Positions 45,601 to 54,400 of a DNA stretch of 64,000 nucleotides are shown one piece after another. This DNA is from Benincasa hispida (lineage: Eukaryota > Streptophyta > Magnoliopsida > Cucurbitales > Cucurbitaceae): contig NC_052350.1 in assembly GCF_009727055.1 (NCBI RefSeq), positions 1,153,965 through 1,217,964 on the forward strand, written 5' to 3'. Within the stretch, counting starts at the first letter, position 1; every line of letters begins with the position of its first letter. Below the pieces are notes generated by a model. It ran no database searches. It was not told where the DNA came from and saw only the letters and a program-made list of their open reading frames with translations. Made by a program: the position numbers and the translations under genes.

Positions 45601-46631
45601 CAAATGAAAGAAATTATAAAGAAAAAAAGAACCTTCAAATGTAATCTGCTCTTTTGTTAATCCTTTAACTTAAGTTTAGTAGTTTTTCAACTCATCGAGT
45701 AGTTTCTTACAGACGCATAATATGCAACATGTCAGACTTGGCTCCTGAATGTGCAAATCCTCATGATACTCGCTATTTTCCAGAAAGAATTCTGTTGTAT
45801 GATCAACATCCTGGAGGAACTGGTCTGTCACTACAGGTGAGCAACGTGAAATTGTAGCTGCTCCATTTATGCTTGTATGTTAGGTGTCAGGTCAATTTCT
45901 TTTCTTTTTGGTTTTTAATACTAAGAACTTAACTGAACATGTGACAGATTCAACCCGTTTTCATAGAGCTGTTGAACGCTGCTTTTGAACTTCTCACCTC
46001 TTGCCGCTGCTTAGGAGAGACCGGCTGCCCTAATTGTGTCCAAGTATGTTTTCATTTACTCTCTTAAAAAAAAGGAAAAAGAATGTGTAGGTCAAGATTA
46101 AGACGCAAAAGTATTTTTTTTCTTTTGTTTTTCCCCAGAGTCTGACCTGCCACGAATACAATGAGGTTTTACACAAGGATGCAGCCAGTTTAATTATCAA
46201 GGTTCAAACTTGTAATTTATGGATCCTAATTACTTTTCCCTCGTGCTAGTTTTATGGAAATTAACTAAATTATTCATCCACACAGGGCGTTCTGGATGCA
46301 GAGAAAGCATATTGCAGGTAAAGTCTTGAATGCATGAATCAGAGAGTGAACTACTCAGACTTAGATTAAACTTATCTTTTGATGTCAGGTAAACTCGGAA
46401 GTTATTGGAGATTCATACTCTCTTTCTACTGCAAGAAAAATGACATGGTTTCTCTTTTAGGATAGGTTTGAAAAGTTTCAATTCTTGATTTAAAAAACTA
46501 GTTTTGCTTCTGGAGTTAATTATAAAAGGGTAATTGGGATAAAACAAACATATTATTAATTGCTCAGTTTAGATTCATTAGGTAAGTTCTCAATACTCTT
46601 CTCATGGATTTTTCTTTTTGTCAGGAATTAG
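21660..46631 (+). CDS. HRQ1: RecQ-like DNA helicase HRQ1 with N-terminal ubiquitin-like domain, 28 exons
   Basis: Reconstructed exons: 21660-21818, 21907-22674, 22889-23000, 23062-23183, 24077-24229, 24557-24625, 24849-24971, 25264-25413, 25494-25625, 25722-25801, 30152-30246, 30343-30410, 31370-31459, 31542-31615, 31701-31808, 31960-32035, 32249-32385, 32493-32652, 32745-32924, 33071-33187, 33358-33513, 33768-33935, 34093-34205, 45713-45836, 45948-46043, 46139-46201, 46286-46317, 46625-46631. The phases agree throughout, giving 3732 bases and 1243 residues. Visible: ubiquitin-like start (residues ~6-78), motif [10 protein letters not shown] (~518-526), motif II DEAH (628-631), motif III TAT (666-668), motif [11 protein letters not shown] (842-850), and a C-terminal MZB/DUF1998-like domain with [12 protein letters not shown] (1197-1208). 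HRQ1 is a 3'-5' nuclear helicase linked to interstrand-crosslink repair. Oddities: two giant TE-filled introns, one probable GC-AG intron (after exon 14) and an uncertain last exon. The ubiquitin-like fusion is also present in the Arabidopsis orthologue as I recall it. Confidence 0.9.
26748..26955 (-). repeat. 3' LTR of the nested Gypsy element
   Basis: It is about 208 bp and matches 29759-29961 by eye with scattered differences. An A-run near 26894 is longer than in the partner. Its outer end abuts the duplication CTTTT. Confidence 0.9.
26975..28420 (-). pseudogene. Gypsy pol remnant: protease linker, reverse transcriptase, integrase C-terminus
   Basis: On the minus strand a protease-area remnant ([21 protein letters not shown], then [17 protein letters not shown]) lies at 28109-28330. 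Reverse transcriptase follows as [20 protein letters not shown], then [12 protein letters not shown] (27475-27675), then [20 protein letters not shown] and FFDILIYS (27155-27409). The last has FFDIL where an intact enzyme has F-x-D-D. It then jumps to an integrase tail ([20 protein letters not shown], 27000-27135). The interval between RT and integrase tail is far too short for RNase H plus the integrase core, so a large deletion occurred. Confidence 0.8.
28658..29323 (-). pseudogene. Gypsy gag (Retrotrans_gag) of the nested element
   Basis: The 221-residue frame starts [19 protein letters not shown] and contains [14 protein letters not shown], then [21 protein letters not shown], a clear Retrotrans_gag domain (roughly residues 15-120). 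It continues into a Glu-rich linker. An N-terminal segment precedes it on the minus strand (about 29330-29700), including [20 protein letters not shown] and acidic linker sequence, separated by a stop or frameshift. The protein would form the virus-like particle core. The frame ends before the zinc knuckle, so it is broken. Confidence 0.85.
29759..29961 (-). repeat. 5' LTR of the nested Gypsy element
   Basis: It is about 203 bp and is followed on the minus strand by GGTGGTATCAGAGC, which contains the primer-binding site. The outer end abuts CTTTT. Confidence 0.9.
34560..35103 (+). other. Intron 23 flank with possible decayed LINE-like coding trace
   Basis: Joined across the Copia insertion (34560-35103 plus 39957-40060), one frame reads [29 protein letters not shown], reminiscent of the W-ERN-RI end of plant LINE zf-RVT regions. 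It is short and divergent, so this is only a possibility. Confidence 0.3.
35104..35339 (+). repeat. Copia 5' LTR and primer-binding site
   Basis: The 224-bp LTR (35104-35327) contains a TATATCA-type promoter area (about 35190-35200) and an AATAATAAAAAG polyadenylation-like stretch. The initiator-Met tRNA complement TGGTATCAGAGC follows immediately. Confidence 0.9.
35328..37420 (+). pseudogene. Copia gag, protease and integrase region
   Basis: Gag starts at ATG 35327 or 35330 ([20 protein letters not shown]). It appears internally shortened near 35690, where the frame shifts to [21 protein letters not shown] knuckle ([17 protein letters not shown]) lies near 35949-36000 and a protease-area remnant near 36196-36240. 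GAG-pre-integrase ([19 protein letters not shown]) and integrase (VHSSDVWSP-like [20 protein letters not shown], then [11 protein letters not shown], then [20 protein letters not shown]) run from 36612 to 37417, with a frameshift near 37000-37040. No functional product is expected. Confidence 0.85.
38053..38922 (+). pseudogene. Copia reverse transcriptase
   Basis: The sequence reads [20 protein letters not shown], then [20 protein letters not shown], then [20 protein letters not shown]. After a one-base slip at about 38510 it continues HQLDVKN-ISLNGELEEVYM-like sequence, then [20 protein letters not shown] and [10 protein letters not shown] (the catalytic Y-x-D-D box). The region is nearly complete, with one frameshift near 38510 and a TAA at 38903-38905. 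Upstream, 37441-38050 is a low-conservation linker. Confidence 0.88.
39140..39628 (+). pseudogene. Copia RNase H domain
   Basis: The 162-residue frame reads [20 protein letters not shown], then [22 protein letters not shown], then [20 protein letters not shown] and [12 protein letters not shown], the full copia RNase H order (about 100 residues). The normal Gly after W-A is replaced (WAD where W-A-G is usual). A short tandem duplication of CTGTATTTCGTAC near 39580-39620 shifts the end. Confidence 0.88.
39736..39951 (+). repeat. Copia 3' LTR
   Basis: It is 216 bp and matches the 5' LTR, with a 6-8-base deletion after TCCTCTCTT and scattered substitutions. GTTTG follows. Confidence 0.9.
40061..40371 (+). 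repeat. Gypsy chromovirus 5' LTR
   Basis: The first ~130 bases correspond to the last coding codons of the polyprotein in the 3' LTR ([18 protein letters not shown]). The last ~50 bases end AATCGAGACTCTATCA. Confidence 0.92.
40409..45188 (+). pseudogene. Gypsy chromovirus gag-pol polyprotein, disabled mainly by Gln-to-stop changes
   Basis: Gag from ATG 40409 has a coiled-coil-like start, a Retrotrans_gag domain ([20 protein letters not shown]) and a CCHC knuckle [14 protein letters not shown] (~41479-41520). Protease: [11 protein letters not shown] (~41761). [43 protein letters not shown] (~42787). RNase [16 protein letters not shown] (~43225). Integrase: H-x3-H...C-x2-C zinc part (43790-43925), core with [12 protein letters not shown] and [16 protein letters not shown]. 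Chromodomain: [17 protein letters not shown] (44967-45018). In-frame stops start at 40931, 41527, 42217, 42262, 43471, 43639 and 43783. One frameshift lies near 41050 and a 29-bp duplication at 44017-44074 shifts the frame. Confidence 0.9.
44017..44074 (+). repeat. 29-bp tandem duplication within the Gypsy integrase
   Basis: CCAAAATCCGAAGGATACAA starts at 44017 and again at 44046. The 29-base period is not a multiple of 3. It moves the downstream integrase from one frame to another, exactly accounting for the frame change there. Confidence 0.9.
45089..45396 (+). repeat. Gypsy chromovirus 3' LTR
   Basis: It begins TGATAGACCTCCC inside the polyprotein reading frame, which ends at TAG 45186-45188. 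It is followed by GATAG, the target duplication. Confidence 0.92.
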
Positions 46632-49600
46632 AAGAAAATATTCCCCATAATTCTAAACGTGAGAGGTTCAACTATAATCTGGACACGAAATATAATCTGC
46701 CTCCGTCAGGTGAACTAGTTTTCTTATTTGTTCTTTAGAGGTCTTTTGCTTCAAGGAGGAAGCATTGACAATTAACTAAAGATAATGGTTAATTTTGAGA
46801 ATTATCTTTAAAATTCAGATATGGAATGCCTTTTTTCTTTCTAATTTTTAGATAGGGTTGAGATTCTATGTATAATGTTATGAAATCTCATTTTTATTTT
46901 AAGGCATGTTTACTCCCTCTTACAACCGGTTGTAAGTTTGAATCTCATCTTTTATATGATCTAATATTCTTTAGAGAAAAAAGAGAAAAAAGAACCTTCT
47001 AACATAGGATGGTGAAAATAGAGTAAAAGAGGGTCAGTTATTGGTTTGGAAAAACTAATTATTTATCCTTTTAACAGCTTTAGACTATTTGTTATATTAA
47101 TAATGAGATGGAAATGGTCTTAAGCATTCGGTAATGGATTGATTTCCATTCAGTTTACATGTGCTTATGTTTGTAGTTTTAACATTTACTTGAGGGGTAC
47201 CAAACATAATATTGGTGTATACTTGTGAATGGTTGGTTAAGGGAGATGCTTGTCCTTATTTTAGCGTATGAAATGAAGTTCATTAAAATATAATTGAATT
47301 GGTGCTTGAATTATTACACAAAGTCGTCCCCATTAAATTTGCTGCCATGCTTATGAATAGCCCTATAGAGAAGGTGCTGGCTGAAATAGCTTTTACTGTG
47401 CTGGCGAGTGGCGACAGCGCACCCTCTGGCCGCCAACTGAGCCCGTCAGCGCTGCGCCATTGACTTTTGAATTGTGATAGGCGTTTGAACAACCTCCTTC
47501 AGAACATTATTGAACTTGCGATGAGACAGTAATAATTCATGTCCACTTTTATGAACATTTTTTGAAATTTCTTTTTTCTATTCCCCTATATTTCTATATT
47601 TGATTTTAATCAGAAATTTGAAATAGTTTTCACCTTTTTAGAGATCTCGTTGAAATAGTTTTCCAGTCTTTCCCAGTTGAGATTGTTCCTTATAATTGTT
47701 CCTTATATATATATATTAAGATTTGAGAATTTGGAGAAGATTTGAAAAAATTACCTAAGGTTTGGAAAAGATTGCATACAATCTCGATGCCCATTCTAGC
47801 AAAGATTCAATCGAGAAAGTCTAAATAATTGATAGTTTATTATTCGAAGTCAATCTTGACCGAGAAGGACTAAGAAAAACTATTTCAACAAGTTCTCCAA
47901 AAGGGTGCTAGTGTGAAAGATGAAAACATTTGAGAGTCATTTCTAACCATTTCTCATTTTACTCTGTTGGACTAAATAATCTACTCTTCTACCGTTGAGT
48001 ATGAAGTACTTGCACGTCATTTGTATTAGATTTTCTAACTGATTTCACAAAACTCTGTTCCTATTTAAAACTGAGATGTTCTTTTGGTGTTATGTTCTTT
48101 TGTTTATCAAGTCAATGTGTTGATGTTTTTGCAGAAGTGATTCACAGGTTGGTCGACTATTTCAAACATAAATTGCAGGACTATTGTATCACATTTCCGA
48201 TTATTTAGTCTCGATGGTTCAAACAATTCATTATTTGAACTTTTGATCTCTGGGTCGAAAGCATGTCCTCAACTGGTAGGATAACTTGAGATGTTAGGTT
48301 TCTATATTTTTAGCATATATGAAAATTGTGCTTCAATTGGGAGTAAATTTTTGTAGTTCAACAGCTTGAGGGCCACTACTTTGTTTCTTACATGGCGAGG
48401 TTGTACCAACCCAACCAACTGCTAATATTATAACGTCTTAGCTTCTTGCTACTTGACACAGATTAAATTTGGTTTCGTTGAGACTTGTCGACTCATGAAT
48501 TCTGTGGAAATTTTTTTACCCTTTGTCACCAGGTTTCAAAATTCCACAATTTTAGTCGTTAAATTTTGAGTTTAGTTTTAATGTAGTACCTAAATTTTAA
48601 AATCTTATAATTTACTTCTAAGATTTGAGTTTTATTTCAATTTGTTATCTACGTTTAAGCCTCAATTTTTCACTAAATACTCATTTTTTAACGGCATTTT
48701 TCAATCGTTGCCGTTAAACTCTGTGAAATTTTTAAATTTAAAGTAAAAGTTAATTATAATTCATTAATGAATTGTTTATTGAGTACTACAAAAACTTGTT
48801 TAATGAGACAACCAAAAAAATGTTAAAGAGATTTGTGTCTAATCTTCATACGGTTTATATGAGTGTAGATCGGATTGCTTCATATTTCTAAATTCTAATT
48901 TGCTAACCTCAAGGCCACCATCTGTCGGTGGAACAAAGGAGCTGTATAAAATACTTCAACTTCACAATTATTAGAATAACGATTTCAAATGAGTTAAAGC
49001 ACTTTTGAGAATGTCAAAAAGAAAAGTGTTCTTGAAAAGATCAAGGTTGCTCATACTGGAAGTAATGCTACAAATCACAGAATCCTTTTTTCCTACAATA
49101 CATTTTACAACCATAATATCAATTTAAGTTTAAATATTATTATCTTGTCCGTACTTCTATTTATCCAATTTTAATTTTTTTACTTTTAGAAAATCTTAAA
49201 TTGAGTATGTTTTCAAAATTTATAGTAATAATGCTAGTAAATAAGAAAGTAAAAAAGAAAAAGGAAAAAACATCTATAATAAACTAACGGTGGAGATTAA
49301 CCTTCAATTTATGTTCAAATGAAATTCCGAGTACTTAAAATTCCCTATGTTATAGCACCTCCTAAAAGGGGCAGTGGAACATGCTCCCCACAAAAGAGAC
49401 AATCTCGAAGAATTTTTTTTATCGTTATTGAACAAACAAATAAATAAAGACCCAAAGAAGAAAATATTTATAGCTTTCATGTTACTCTCCTAAGCTTGAT
49501 GTAATAAAACAAGATAAGATCCCAATTGGAACATCAAAGCCATCATTTTGAAGGGTGCACTGGTAGATCTATTTGTCATACAACATGGATTTTAGAGGAT

Positions 49601-50223
49601 AAGTTCATTCAAGGATGGTGGTTTGTTCTTTTGTTTGTATTCAACCTAATTTCGAAAAAGCCAAAGCGAACATAACTCAACTAACATACGAGAGTGTTAT
49701 TAACGACGATGTTTGTGGTTCGAAGCCCTCTACCGTTATTGTACTAAAAAAAACCACATAATTTCAGAAAAAAGGTTAAAAGCCTAACCCCAGATGGTAT
49801 TTGATTCAATGGGAACGATTGAGCTGAAGCATATAAGCATATGTATGAACAATAAATCGATTTCAATTACATAACTAAAATGTTCGAACAAATTATTAAA
49901 GAAATTGACAAGTAAATAATAACAATCTATAGCTTGCAGACAATGAGGGGAGTAAAAATAAGAAAAAAAGAAAATCTACAGCTTGCTGATGGGAGCAAAA
50001 ATGGATTCCCAGGGCCATTTTCCTCATTACATTTTAACTTCTCTAATGTATAAAAATCATCTCTTTTTTTTTCTCTTCTCAAGAAACTAGGGTGGAGTAA
50101 ACAAAACCTCCTAACAAAGTCAAAATTGTCTACTTTTTGAATCTACAATGAAAGCATTGGTGAAATGTGTTGGAAGCGCCAAAGAGATTGCTCGAGTGAC
50201 TTGCAATCAATTAGTAGTACAGT
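46632..50223. other. Region between convergent helicase and GAUT11 genes
   Basis: It should contain both 3' untranslated regions. 46625-46713 ends at a GTGAAC donor-like site and 48135 follows a TTTTTGCAG acceptor-like site, so the helicase 3' UTR may be spliced. 47380-47470 is a GC-rich patch without a recognised product. 48530-48770 is a repeat fragment. No independent gene is supported. Confidence 0.55.
48530..48775 (+). repeat. Fragment of a TTTAGT(A/C)CCTAAATTTTAAAAT-type dispersed repeat
   Basis: Phrases GTACCTAAATTTTAAAATCTTATAAT, GATTTGAGTTTTATTT and CCTCAATTTTTCACTAAAT occur in the same order as in 63300-63500. It is one arm of the fold-back family seen complete at 63285-63810. Confidence 0.6.
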
Positions 50224-53200
50224 TTAACTTGTAATGCAATCTTGAAAATAAGGATGGCTTTGGTTTATGTAACGTTGCCAAAGAGGCTTGTACCTGGTTA
50301 TGCCCAGCTTTAACCATGGCTTCATGTTTCCATTGAAGTGAATTACAGCTGCACTCTCGATCAAACGGTTGTCGATGTTCAGGTCATAACCCAATCCTAA
50401 GACGTGCCATCTTCGGTCAAGTGGTTCCGTTAGCCCATAGAAGGTTAATAAACCAGGAGGAAGAGTGCCTGGCTTCCAAAGCAGACCATCAGCATTTTGT
50501 TCCTGCCAGTAATGATACCGAGCAGTAACGTTTGCTTTCCTCCATGCAATTAGATCAAAAACATTCATTCCGAAGGCCCATCCGCATGCCTGTGGATCAA
50601 ACTTTGAGCTTATGATTGAGTTAGAGAAGTTCAGGAACTTGTAGTAACGATGAAATGCTTCGAGACAGGTTTCGACTGCTCCATTCACGTTTCCATGCAT
50701 ATCAAGAGAAAATAGTGGTGTGAGGTCTTTCTGGACTACGACATCATCGTCAAGAAACACTACCTTCTCTAGCTGTGGATAGATCTCTGGAATGTAAAAC
50801 CGAAGATGGTTCAATAGCAACAGGTACTTCGGGTTTCGCAGTTTTGGATCAACTGCCAAATCTTGAAGCCCTCCAAAATAATATGCTCGTGTATTTGGAT
50901 CGAGCATTTGTTTCAGAACGGGAGCATAAGAGGCATTTAGCCAAGAAAAGTCCTCAATCTTTTGGACTTCTATTGTGGACCCTTTAAAATCATTGCTAAG
51001 GAACCAAATCTGCATAGCTCCATAGTTAATCCCATTCGTGACAATGTGGAAGACCAACTGTTTTGGATGATCAGCATTAGAAACAGTGGAATTGATGACA
51101 GCAGATGTCGCCAAAAGATTATCTGAAAATATGCAAAAATGATACAGATTATTATCCACGACTCGCTGGGAGTTTTTCTTCTCATCTGCCATTTCTTGAA
51201 AGGAAGGATATTTCATCCAATCAGCTATGAGTTTCACATTTAGGCAGTGAAGACTCTTTGGAAGAGCTTCAGCTGCAAGTTGCCCAAACACTGTGCTTTG
51301 TACTGTCGCAGCGTTAGCCCGCTCTTCAAGGGCTTGAATATGAGACTTCATTGTCATTATTGTAGTTGAAATATCATAATGAGCATCTTGTGCCTTGAAT
51401 ATTAAAGAGGATAGGCTTTTGATTATGGGCTCTGCTTCCTCCAGAGTGATGGGTTCTCCTCTCATCACAGCTTTTGAAAGCAATAACTGGGAACTTCTGA
51501 TTTTAGAGCTCAACTCCCAAGCAAGGTGAAGATTGCTATGCTCCTTGGCGATAACTACATAAGCTTTGGCAAGTGTGATTTGCTCTGCCAATTGCCGGGA
51601 AAATGATGTAGCACTCGATATTTCTTCAGTGAAATTTAATCTGTCATGAGCAACTTGTTCAATTCTTGAATTTCTCTCCTGGAGAAAGAGGGGTCATGTC
51701 AAAAATCAACTAATCAACATTCAGGCCATCATATGCAAAGAAAAAAAGAAGAGAAGGAAAAACTTTAAAGAGGGCTCAGGCACTCGCAGCCACTACATTC
51801 TTAGAAAAATCCCCATCAGCCATCAATGGGAAAACGATGCTGCCAGTCAATTGTTTGTGGTGAATTGGCTTCCAGTGAAGAGGAGTGACAATTGATATAC
51901 ACAATTCATTCATATCTAAGATTACTAGATTAGTCCAAGTCAGCGAGAGCATGTTTGGAAGTGATTTTAAAAAGTTTAGAATCACTTTTGTCATGTTCAA
52001 AGTCAATGAAACATTTCTTTAATCATTCAAAATCTATTTAATGTTTGGATTTACACTTTTAAACATGATTTTTCTACCATCAAAATTATTTTGAATGATT
52101 TGTCATGTTTCAAAGTAATTTTAACCATTTCAAAATCACTCCCGAACATGTCCTAAAAATCATTGTTTGGACATGAGGAGATACAACCAGAGCACTCGAT
52201 CAATATACACACTTTTATGTGTCCGAATCCTAATCCTTTTAGAAAATTACATGTTTCCCTCTCCACTGGGTCATGGCTGATGTCCATACCTGTGCTTCTA
52301 AGGTGAAATTGGGTGTGTCAAGGTGTTGTGCATCAGAGATACAAAAGTTTTTTAAGGGTGTCACAGATAAATATTGAACCTGGTAATCACAGCATTTGCT
52401 AATACATAAATATATATATTACTCTTATTACTATGAGTTCCTTTTCCCTTGCTCATCTTCAGGCGCAACTTTGAGATTACTAGTGATTGTTGTCTCAACC
52501 AATTTGAACTATATATTCTATAAAATGATAAGCAACTATTTACCACAGTCAATAATTCACTGCAACAACTTAAACCCTTCATGTTTTATCCCTTTTTTGT
52601 ATTCTATATAACATCTGATCAGCAGCCATTGCAATGCAAATTAATTTTAAAACCATAAAAGAACACCACTTGAAAATTTAACATCATCAAATAACAGGCA
52701 GAAAATGGAATAGATTAATTGTTTCAGAAGAAACTGTAATTAAGAGTCAAACCAGAAACATCATATGATATTTCACATTGCCCTGTAAGGGCAATCTGAA
52801 CTTTTATTTTAATTTTCTTTCAAGCAATGATATTCAAACAACAGTAATTACTGATTATCACCAAACATTCCAAAACCATGAAACTGAAGACCTCCCATTA
52901 CCCTTTTCTAAACACATTATTCTAAAACCATGAAAACTTATTCTTCGAATTACTCCAACGAGATATTGACAACTTAACAACAGAAATCCCATGCATCCCC
53001 GAGATCTAGTTTGCTCAACTTTAATCTATCTCTTGTCTATCCACACCAAGTCTACTTCAAACAAATAGAGTTTCACCTCTTACTCATTCTTTATTAATTA
53101 TTACTCTTCTTTTAAAACAGAGCATTTAAAGCCATGACCACGTTGTTTAACTTTAATTTATTTCTTGTCCATCCACTTTAAGCTGCCATTGCCAACCACT

Positions 53201-53986
53201 TCCATCTCATTGACTAAAGAGTCGAAGCAGACAATTACCTCATTAATTCTCACATCAGTTCATAGTAACATCCATATCAAGGTATAAGCAAATGTAAATA
53301 ACAAAATTGTCTCCTAATTATGTCCTAGCAACTCTAAAGTTGTGGTCCTTTGTGAAAGTAGGACCACCTGTAAAATACTCATAAGTGCAGTAACCAGTAG
53401 ACAATCGATACAAACCAAACTTCTCAACATATTAATCAAGCTATATCAAACACTCTTTGCCAGGAAGACTGCTTTACAAATTTGATATCCATAAATGTTT
53501 AAAAGACAGAACAGAGATGGCCAGAGTATTATGATAGCCATTGATACAAACTCAATTCTCATTCCTAATTGTACAAGAAAACTTAATTGAAACATCCAGG
53601 GAATGACAATGAAGGCATGCATAAAGAACAACGTGATTAAGATGTAAAGGAACTGATTAAGATCATATTGAGCTCAGAAACCTCAAGTCAAAACAACAAC
53701 AATTGAATTCATTGATGTAACAGCAGCAGAGTGAACAATGATTTAGCCAAACACGAGTATGAAGATATCGATCCAATCGAAATCAAGAAGCTGAAAACGC
53801 AGAGAAGAGTAAGTGCACAGAAGGAAGCATTACCAGGACGGGCTGTTCGATACGATCTTCGCTCTGATTATGATGAACTACAAACAAAACGAGTCCTACA
53901 ATTGTGAAACCCCCCAAAAGCGCCCAGATCCAATGCGAAAACCTCCGTCGAACCGGGCGGCGAAAGTCAGCCGGCCGCCGCCTCAT
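50224..53986 (-). CDS. GAUT11: Galacturonosyltransferase 11-like (GT8 family)
   Basis: Two exons: 53834-53986 (51 codons, start ATG at 53986) and 50224-51678 (484 codons plus TAA). They join in phase 0 across a GT-AG intron (51679-53833) to give 535 residues, close to the ~537 of Arabidopsis GAUT11 as I recall it. The N-terminus is Arg-rich (MRRRPADFRRPVRRRF), then one membrane anchor at about residues 19-38, as in type II Golgi proteins. The GT8 domain shows NLYHFCIFSDN, the metal-binding VVFLDDDVVVQKDL (about 355), CGWAFGMNVFDL, and the HFNGNMKPW motif (about 505). GAUT enzymes transfer galacturonic acid from UDP-GalA to build pectin homogalacturonan. The frame is intact. GAUT10 is the nearest alternative. 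Confidence 0.92.
51679..53833 (-). other. Intron 1 of GAUT11 (2.15 kb)
   Basis: The donor CTG|GTAATG follows the membrane-anchor exon and the acceptor CTCCAG precedes the codons for ERNSRIEQ. It contains one MITE-like element and otherwise AT-rich sequence with no gene. The short frames here are not coding. Confidence 0.85.
51949..52152. mobile_element. MITE-like element in the GAUT11 intron
   Basis: It is about 200 bp with inverted ends: GCATGTTTGGAAGTGATTTTAAAA at the left, and the inverse of TTCAAAATCACTCCCGAACATGTCC at the right. Inner copies of TCAAAGT/AATCATTCAAAAT also pair. There is no coding capacity. A clear target duplication was not seen. Confidence 0.6.
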
Positions 53987-54400
53987 CTTTCACCGATTAC
54001 TTCCCTCAATTCAACACGAAATCAACAATCCAAACCGACCCATCTCCCAGATTCAATCAAAAAACAGAATAACTTCCAGCATATCGATTTTTTTGCTCAC
54101 TAAAAACCACTGTAGCCCTCAATCTCGATCAAGTCAATACACCCTCTTCAGTCCTGAGAAATACCCACCTTTTAATTCAATCTAAAAACCCAAGAGAAGG
54201 CAAAGAATCAGTACCCAGAATCAGAATCAGTCCTACAAAGCTAAGACTAATAAGAGTAAAGGCTGATCTGTGTGAGCTAGCAGTAATCAAATTCAGAATT
54301 TCACAAAACGGTTGCTCCAAAAGATGAAAAAGGGGTGTGAATGGGGGGCATAGGCTAAGGAAAAGCACAGCTCATGGGAGCATGTGCTGCGGTTTTGTAG
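53987..54400 (-). other. Probable 5' leader and core promoter area of GAUT11
   Basis: It is relatively GC-rich sequence directly upstream of the GAUT11 start on the minus strand, before the AT-rich intergenic DNA begins. I cannot place the transcription start. Small frames within it are not supported as genes. Confidence 0.4.

Larger units (their letters stand above)
34206..45712 (+). other. Intron 23 of the helicase gene (11.5 kb) holding two LTR retrotransposons
   Basis: The donor GTAAGT follows GTGCCATT and the acceptor TTTCTTACAG precedes ACGCATAATATG. The split codon TT|A continues the protein in phase (VVPL then RIICNMSD). The intron carries Copia 35104-39951 and Gypsy 40061-45396, together about 10.2 kb including duplicated target bases, leaving about 1.3 kb of original intron. 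Both elements lie in the same orientation as the gene. Confidence 0.85.
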
